Source: Adiantum capillus-veneris (Eukaryota > Streptophyta > Polypodiopsida > Polypodiales > Pteridaceae). From it: 64,000 bases of DNA. Under the pieces are notes generated by a model, which was not told the origin of the DNA, did not search any database, and saw only the letters and a program-made list of their open reading frames with translations. The stretch lies in assembly GCA_014529385.2 (NCBI GenBank), contig CM043963.1:94398412-94462411 (forward strand), given 5' to 3'. This document shows, one piece after another, positions 63,108 through 64,000 of the stretch. The translations under genes and the position numbers were made by a program. Each line of letters opens with the position of its first letter. The stretch's first letter is position 1.

Positions 63108-64000
63108 AGATCCTGTTGCACTCAGTAGTCCGAAGTTAGCGATTTTTCCATATTAGCTGCGAAACTGAGTTTTACTTATCCAAATGACTTGAAAATTGAA
63201 AATAAAGCTTAAAAAGAACTTGTGAAGTTGTGCATGTGCTCACAGTGCAAATCTAGCAAAACAAATTCATGTAGACATCCTACGCGTAGGATGTCTTTTT
63301 CATCAAAATTGGTTCATACTTGACATGCAGGTAGTGTAAGGCTCATGGAACATGGCTATATGCTTATATTTGAATTTGGATATCAAAAAGTGGATTTTTG
63401 GGCTAACTCAGGCTTTAGGTCACAATTTGGGTAGAATGTCCATCATAGGTAGCAATTTATGTCCAAATGGGTTGAAAATTGGTATATGGGCTTATTACAC
63501 CATGGTATTGGCTCCCATGATGTCACTCTTTGCACAGAAGGCTAAATTTATGCTGGAGACATCCTACGCGTAGGATGTCTTTTTCATCAAAATGACATGA
63601 AACTTGTTCTGTGGGTTGTCCGTGGCCTATGGAACATGGCCATGTTCTTGGATTTGAATTTGGACAAGATTTGATGCTTGTAAGGCTCTGTGTGGTGTTT
63701 TTAGGCTCAAAAAGTGTATCTTGAAGGTGTTGGGGGTCAAAAGTGATTAGAATGGCTTCAAACTTGATATATGGGCTCCTGATGATGAGGTGATTGGATC
63801 TAGAATGATAAAACATCCCTTGCATGTCAAAAAAGTCAAATAGACATCCTACGCGTAGGATGTCTATTTCATCATTTTTCCCTTTTGACCACACAGATTG
63901 GTTGTTGATGTGTTGGTGAATGTGTTGTGCAAGTTTCATTGGACTTGGACAAGATTTGGTAGGTCTATGGCCCATTATTGCCTCTATGCCCTAACTTTGC
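63108..64000. repeat. 285-bp tandem repeats, each with a perfect 24-bp palindrome
   Basis: The palindrome AGACATCCTACG plus its exact reverse complement occurs at 63273-63296, 63557-63580 and 63842-63865, spaced 284 and 285 bp. The third extends to 26 bp (T and A outside). Flanks are similar but have diverged more: TTTTTCATCAAAAT follows two of them, and ATGGAACATGGC, TTTGAATTTGGA recur at matching offsets. The array lies directly upstream of the ORF at 63107 and runs to the window edge. The core CTACGCGTAG contains ACGCGT. Short ORFs here differ between units and are not supported. Confidence 0.85.

Noticed and set aside
63273-63865. CRISPR-like array
   Set aside because: Three palindromic repeats with regular spacing, but the spacing is 285 bp, the spacers are alike to each other and the genome is eukaryotic.

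Overview
This window looks like repeat-dense nuclear DNA of a land plant. The evidence is long LTR retrotransposons of both the Ty1/copia and Ty3/gypsy type, one inserted inside another, broken copies of plant PPR (pentatricopeptide repeat) and LRR receptor genes, CCCTAAA-like interstitial repeats, and no intact host gene. The PPR fragments carry blocks such as GKRVH and LVDMYAKCG plus EAQKVLDEL-like ends. That style and the size of the repeats would fit a seed-free plant such as a fern or lycophyte, but this is only an inference.

Layout. 1-about 5780: the 5' half of a gypsy element on the minus strand (copy 1), cut by the window edge. 6971-7504: an isolated reverse-transcriptase fragment. 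10428-10860: an inverted-repeat element, followed by about 750 bp of CT-rich microsatellite. 12545-23639: a copia element with 192-bp LTRs, split inside its RT gene by a second LTR element at 15323-22190 that has gag, leader ORFs and a membrane-protein ORF but no pol. 24728-28042: a small, internally deleted gypsy element on the minus strand (copy 3). 28338-32583: a satellite of about 180-bp units in which every unit is built of two hairpins. 32584-33370: a degenerate ATATGG-type repeat. 33412-48289 plus 58634-59560: duplicated blocks holding a 1.07-kb repeat, a retroelement-like unit with a gag-like acidic ORF (two copies), PPR debris and an LRR pseudogene with an internal inversion. 48290-58633: a nearly complete but defective gypsy element (copy 2) with 2.7-kb LTRs, inserted in one of these repeats. 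59857-63107: a decayed long coiled-coil ORF on the minus strand. 63108-64000: 285-bp tandem repeats that each hold the same perfect 24-bp palindrome.

How the parts relate. Copies 1 and 2 are siblings. The pol-less element inside the copia belongs to a more distant, related lineage: it shares with them a gag fold, a U5 hairpin, a PBS core (TGGTGCC) and a small leader-encoded protein of about 70 residues. That microprotein, found in five instances (a tandem pair in each sibling, one in the pol-less element), is conserved in amino acids while third codon positions have diverged, so it looks like a genuine undescribed retrotransposon gene. The pol-less element would depend on a relative for RT and integrase. 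Almost all ORFs are broken, and where a sibling allows comparison the stops are mostly CAG to TAG changes, as expected from long-term cytosine methylation. The best candidates for something new are the leader microprotein, the all-palindrome satellite, the 24-bp palindrome repeats and the pol-less element with a membrane protein.
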